Below, one piece after another: positions 60,951 through 64,000 of a stretch of DNA of 64,000 nt (positions within the stretch are counted from its first letter, which is position 1; every line of letters begins with the position of its first letter). This stretch comes from Ruegeria spongiae. Its GTDB lineage: Bacteria; Pseudomonadota; Alphaproteobacteria; Rhodobacterales; Rhodobacteraceae. Position numbers and translations under genes: made by a program. The notes below the pieces were generated by a model. The model had not been told where the DNA came from and did no database searches. It was given only the letters and a program-made list of their open reading frames with translations. The stretch covers positions 186,001-250,000 of the forward strand of contig NZ_JAMFMB010000002.1 of assembly GCF_023502395.1 (NCBI RefSeq). The letters are read 5' to 3'.

Positions 60951-61256
60951 ATGGCTAAGAAAGCAATGATCGAACGCGAAAAGAAGCGCGAGCGCCTGGT
61001 GGCCAAATACGCTGCCAAACGTGCCGAGCTCAAAGAGATCGCGAATGACGAAAGCAAGCCGATGGAAGAGCGTTTCAAAGCGCGTCTGAAACTGGCGAAA
61101 CTGCCGCGCAACAGCTCGGCGACCCGTCTTCACAACCGCTGCCAGCTCACCGGCCGTCCCCACGCTTACTACCGTAAGCTGAAGGTCAGCCGTATTGCGC
61201 TGCGCGAGCTGGGCTCTGCTGGTCAGATCCCCGGCATGGTGAAATCGAGCTGGTAA
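60951..61256 (+). CDS. rpsN: 30S ribosomal protein S14 (zinc-free form)
   Basis: This 101-aa long form of S14 lacks the CxxC pairs of the zinc-binding form and carries [21 protein letters not shown]. It acts in the head of the 30S subunit. It lies 19 bp after rplE with GGGAAGGA upstream. Confidence 0.96.
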   Translation: MAKKAMIEREKKRERLVAKYAAKRAELKEIANDESKPMEERFKARLKLAKLPRNSSATRLHNRCQLTGRPHAYYRKLKVSRIALRELGSAGQIPGMVKSSW

Positions 61257-61269
61257 GGGAGAGAATGAT

Positions 61270-61662
61270 ATGAACGATCCTATCGGCGATATGCTCACCC
61301 GTATCCGCAACGCGCAAATGCGCGGCAAATCCACTGTGAACACTCCGGCGTCGAAACTGCGCGCCTGGGTTCTGGACGTGCTGGCGGACGAAGGTTACAT
61401 CCGTGGCTATGAAAGCATGACTGGTGAAAACGGTCATCCGGCCATCGAAATCAGCCTGAAGTACTACGAAGGCACCCCTGTCATTCGCGAGATCAAGCGG
61501 GTTTCCAAACCCGGTCGCCGCGTCTACATGGGCGTCAATGACATCCCGCAGGTCCGTCAGGGTCTGGGCGTGTCGATTGTCAGCACTCCGAAAGGTGTGA
61601 TGTCGGACCAGAACGCTCGCTCCAACAATGTTGGCGGCGAAGTGCTCTGCACCGTCTTCTAA
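61270..61662 (+). CDS. rpsH: 30S ribosomal protein S8
   Basis: This 130-aa protein binds the central domain of 16S rRNA and, in E. coli, represses the spc operon. [20 protein letters not shown] and the C-terminal [22 protein letters not shown] are diagnostic. It is preceded by AAGGGAGAG. Confidence 0.97.
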   Translation: MNDPIGDMLTRIRNAQMRGKSTVNTPASKLRAWVLDVLADEGYIRGYESMTGENGHPAIEISLKYYEGTPVIREIKRVSKPGRRVYMGVNDIPQVRQGLGVSIVSTPKGVMSDQNARSNNVGGEVLCTVF

Positions 61663-61674
61663 GGAGGTCTGTCA

Positions 61675-62208
61675 ATGTCTCGTATTGGTAAGAAACCGGT
61701 CGAGCTGCCTAGTGGCGTTTCCGCTGCTGTGTCGGGTCAGACCATCGAAGTGAAGGGCCCCAAGGGCACCCGCAGCTTCACCGCGACCGACGACGTTACC
61801 CTCAATGTTGAGGACAATGTCGTCACCATCGTGCCGCGCGGCAAATCCAAGCGCGCACGCCAGCAGTGGGGCATGTCCCGCACCGTGGTGGCCAATCTGG
61901 TGACCGGCGTGACCGCCGGTTTCAAGAAAGAGCTGGAAATCCAGGGTGTGGGTTACCGGGCACAGATGCAGGGCAACACCCTGAAGCTGAACCTGGGCCT
62001 TAGCCACGACGTTGATTACGTGGCGCCCGAAGGTGTCACCGTAACGGCGCCGAAGCAGACCGAGATTGTTGTCGAAGGTATCGACGAACAGCAGGTCGGT
62101 CAGGTCGCAGCGGAGATCCGCGCCTGGCGTAAGCCCGAGCCCTACAAAGGCAAAGGCATTCGCTACAAGGGCGAGTTCATCTTCCGCAAGGAAGGCAAGA
62201 AGAAGTAA
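61675..62208 (+). CDS. rplF: 50S ribosomal protein L6
   Basis: This 177-aa protein with two similar domains lies near the factor-binding site of the 50S subunit. [15 protein letters not shown] and the C-terminal [16 protein letters not shown] match the family. It has an AAGGAGG ribosome site. Confidence 0.97.
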   Translation: MSRIGKKPVELPSGVSAAVSGQTIEVKGPKGTRSFTATDDVTLNVEDNVVTIVPRGKSKRARQQWGMSRTVVANLVTGVTAGFKKELEIQGVGYRAQMQGNTLKLNLGLSHDVDYVAPEGVTVTAPKQTEIVVEGIDEQQVGQVAAEIRAWRKPEPYKGKGIRYKGEFIFRKEGKKK

Positions 62209-62219
62209 GGACGCAAACA

Positions 62220-62579
62220 ATGGCAAACAGCAAAAGAACCCTGTTTCTGAAGCGCCGCCTGCGCGTTCGGAACAAACTTCGCAAGGTCAACGCGGGTCGT
62301 CCGCGGCTGTCCGTGCACCGGTCGAACAAGAACATCTCTGTTCAACTGATCGACGACGTGCGTGGCGTGACCCTGGCCTCGGCCTCGACCCTGGAAAAAG
62401 ATCTGGGTCTGGCTGGCAAGAACAACGTCGAAGCGGCCACCAAGGTGGGCGCGGTCATCGCCGAGCGTGCCAAGAAGGCAGGCGTCGAAGAGGCCTATTT
62501 CGATCGTGGCGGCTTCCTGTTCCACGGCAAGGTGAAGGCTCTGGCCGACGCTGCGCGTGAAGGTGGTCTGAAGATCTAA
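62220..62579 (+). CDS. rplR: 50S ribosomal protein L18
   Basis: This 119-aa protein binds 5S rRNA together with L5. [34 protein letters not shown] and [26 protein letters not shown] are typical. It is followed by an unusually long gap of 173 bp before rpsE. Confidence 0.97.
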   Translation: MANSKRTLFLKRRLRVRNKLRKVNAGRPRLSVHRSNKNISVQLIDDVRGVTLASASTLEKDLGLAGKNNVEAATKVGAVIAERAKKAGVEEAYFDRGGFLFHGKVKALADAAREGGLKI

Positions 62580-62585
62580 GGCCAA

Positions 62586-62629
62586 GCGCATCCCGAAAAG
62601 TGGGAACCGGTTTTCGGATCAAGATGCGC
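62586..62629. repeat. REP-like palindromic element between rplR and rpsE
   Basis: GCGCATCCCGAAAA...TTTTCGG-ATCAAGATGCGC forms an imperfect 44-bp palindrome around GTGGGAACCGG. The pattern (CCGAAAA-GTG-GG-A-CCGGTTTTCGG flanked by GCATC/GATGC) is that of the short interspersed palindromes common in alphaproteobacterial genomes. It starts 7 bases after the rplR stop codon. Confidence 0.75.
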
Positions 62630-62752
62630 GATACTTAAGATGGAGGGCAGCTTTGCGGCTGCCCCGATGATCCGGGGGCCCTGGCGACAGTCGGGGCCCA
62701 CCTGGATTGAACAATCGGCGCCGAAATGCGCCACCAATGAAAGGGATGCCAA

Positions 62753-63328
62753 ATGGCAGAACGTGATAATCGCCGGGGACGTGGTCGTGACCGCGACGAA
62801 ACTCCGGAATTTGCAGATCGCCTGGTCGCGATCAACCGTGTTTCGAAAACCGTAAAAGGTGGTAAGCGCTTTGGCTTCGCCGCTCTGGTGGTTGTCGGCG
62901 ATCAGAAAGGCCGCGTGGGCTTTGGCAAGGGTAAGGCGAAAGAAGTGCCCGAGGCCATCCGCAAGGCAACTGAACAAGCCAAGCGTCAGATGATCCGCGT
63001 GCAACTGCGCGAAGGCCGCACCCTGCACCACGATATCGAAGGCCGTCACGGCGCCGGTAAAGTGATCATGCGGACCGCACCCGAAGGTACCGGAATCATC
63101 GCCGGTGGCCCGATGCGTGCCGTGTTCGAAATGCTGGGTATCAAGGACGTTGTATCCAAGTCGGTCGGTTCGCAGAACCCCTACAACATGATCCGCGCAA
63201 CCATGAACGGCCTGACCAAAGAGCAGAGCCCGCGTTCGGTTGCCCAGCGTCGTGGCAAGAAGGTTGCCGACATCCTGCCCAAGCGGGACGAAGCACCGGC
63301 TGCTGCCTCTGAAGCCGCAGAAGCGTAA
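62753..63328 (+). CDS. rpsE: 30S ribosomal protein S5
   Basis: This 191-aa protein governs decoding accuracy and mRNA entry. [26 protein letters not shown] and the [18 protein letters not shown] segment are diagnostic. The C-terminus carries an Ala/Glu-rich tail. The gap before it holds a REP-like palindrome and a GGGCAGC/GCTGCCC hairpin. Confidence 0.97.
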   Translation: MAERDNRRGRGRDRDETPEFADRLVAINRVSKTVKGGKRFGFAALVVVGDQKGRVGFGKGKAKEVPEAIRKATEQAKRQMIRVQLREGRTLHHDIEGRHGAGKVIMRTAPEGTGIIAGGPMRAVFEMLGIKDVVSKSVGSQNPYNMIRATMNGLTKEQSPRSVAQRRGKKVADILPKRDEAPAAASEAAEA

Positions 63329-63340
63329 GGAGACGGAAAC

Positions 63341-63529
63341 ATGGCAAAAACCATCGTCGTCAAGCAGATCGGTTCCCCGATCCGCCGTCCCGCCGACCAG
63401 CGCGCAACGCTGATTGGTCTGGGTCTGAACAAGATGCACAAGACCCGCGAGCTGGAGGACACTCCCAGCGTCCGCGGCATGATCAACAAGATCCCGCATA
63501 TGGTCGAGATCATCGAAGAACGCGATTGA
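63341..63529 (+). CDS. rpmD: 50S ribosomal protein L30
   Basis: This 62-aa protein has [38 protein letters not shown], diagnostic of L30. It is the last gene of the block. The usual neighbours rplO and secY do not follow; a terminator and a convergent gene do. Confidence 0.96.
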   Translation: MAKTIVVKQIGSPIRRPADQRATLIGLGLNKMHKTRELEDTPSVRGMINKIPHMVEIIEERD

Positions 63530-63562
63530 TCGACGGGGTGAAACCCCGTTCCAAGACACATG

Positions 63563-63594
63563 AAAACGCCCTCGGTCCTCCGGGGGCGTTTTTC
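63563..63594. terminator. Terminator after rpmD, bidirectional
   Basis: AAAACGCCC...GGGGGCGTTTTT, with an A-run on the left arm and T-run on the right, lies between rpmD and the convergent cyclase gene. It can terminate both. Confidence 0.88.
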
Positions 63595-64000
63595 ATTCTG
63601 AAGGCGTGTAAATCTCCTGTGGGCTTGTAACGCCCTTTAGCATCACGCGCTCTGTCCTTGCCGTGGGTGTCCTGACCCGCTCGGCGATCTCGCGGGACAT
63701 CAGAACCGGTTGGCCCAGCCCGGCACACAGGCTTTCGATCCGGGCCGCGATGTTCACCGCCTGTCCCAGCACCGTGAAATCCAGCCGTTCTTCTGCGCCG
63801 ATATTGCCATAGAGCACCTGCCCGAAATGCAACCCCGTCCCGAACGAAAGCGGCAAGGGCGGATCGAGGCGGGCGGCTGCGTCAATTGCCGCAAGGGCCG
63901 CATCCAGCGCCGATTGGCAAGCCTGTTCGGCATTCCCGGCATCAGGAAACACCGCCAATACCCCATCACCCAGAAACTTCAGGATTTCGCCGCCATGATC
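63593..64000 (-). CDS. Class III adenylate/guanylate cyclase domain protein, N-terminus beyond the window
   Basis: The frame is open to the window edge, so only the last 135 residues are seen. They contain GGEILKFLGDGVLAVFPD (metal-binding Asp region of class III cyclases), SFGTGLHFGQVLYGNIGAEERLDFTVLGQAVNIAARIE and a C-terminal regulatory tail. The protein probably makes cAMP. Any sensor domain lies outside the window. Confidence 0.88.
   Translation of the reverse strand, partial: DHGGEILKFLGDGVLAVFPDAGNAEQACQSALDAALAAIDAAARLDPPLPLSFGTGLHFGQVLYGNIGAEERLDFTVLGQAVNIAARIESLCAGLGQPVLMSREIAERVRTPTARTERVMLKGVTSPQEIYTPSE

Overview
The window is chromosomal DNA of a marine alphaproteobacterium, most likely a member of the Roseobacter group (Rhodobacterales, Ruegeria-like). 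The GC content is high, the genes are tightly packed and the ribosomal proteins are of alphaproteobacterial type. The accessory content is what one expects of a copiotrophic marine heterotroph: a covalent-FAD dimethylglycine/sarcosine dehydrogenase-type enzyme, a non-pyrrolysine MttB-like protein, several sugar ABC transporters and many dehydrogenases. I saw no insertion sequence, phage, CRISPR array or tRNA. The assignment rests on gene content and recognised families, not on a database search.

Layout. (1) 1-10 kb is a mixed housekeeping/accessory stretch: a 5'-truncated FAD/GcvT dehydrogenase, SGNH hydrolase, NTF2-like protein, RluA-type pseudouridine synthase, aldehyde dehydrogenase, 1-Cys peroxiredoxin, NAD(P)-binding protein, GT25 glycosyltransferase, lipoprotein and a putative 2OG-Fe(II) oxygenase. 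Two decayed genes sit between them, a RarD/EamA transporter and an HxlR regulator. (2) 10-28.4 kb is the most interesting region. It holds a periplasmic cytochrome operon (diheme cytochrome c, MauG/CcpA-like protein, TPR protein, beta-helix/cytochrome c fusion), then an acyl-CoA ligase, an R-hydratase (PhaJ-like), a PHA synthase, a PHA depolymerase of the medium-chain-length type, a DUF445 protein, a phasin and a second phasin-like protein. An aldehyde dehydrogenase, a nitronate monooxygenase-type enzyme and an enoyl-CoA hydratase follow. Two paralogous OruR-like AraC regulators lie within it. A roughly 40-bp motif with TGTCAA half-sites 20-21 bp apart occurs three times, each time upstream of a forward gene or operon of this set. 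I infer one regulon that oxidises a hydrophobic substrate outside the cytoplasm, passes aldehyde to acid to acyl-CoA, and stores the carbon as PHA.

(3) 28.4-52 kb is sugar/sugar-acid catabolism: an idonate/ketogluconate-type dehydrogenase set, three LacI regulators and three ABC transporters (two ribose-type, one of them with a LuxP-like binding protein, and one UgpC/MalK-type). The last operon continues into a cytochrome b561-like membrane protein, an SMP-30 lactonase, a GlcG-like protein, an MttB-like protein and two SDRs. Related LacI palindromes mark the control regions. (4) 52-57.6 kb is an amine/amino-acid-type catabolic operon (FAD oxidoreductase, aldehyde dehydrogenase, DapA-family lyase, GntR regulator) read leftward, divergent from a GlxA-type AraC regulator.

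(5) 57.7-64 kb: an SDR, a small CxxC protein, then a ribosomal block rpmC-rpsQ-rplN-rplX-rplE-rpsN-rpsH-rplF-rplR-rpsE-rpmD. The block has its own promoter and a terminator-like leader, carries a REP-like palindrome between rplR and rpsE, and ends in a terminator after rpmD. The genes usually found on either side (rplP upstream, rplO/secY downstream) are not adjacent. The window ends inside a class III adenylate/guanylate cyclase gene.
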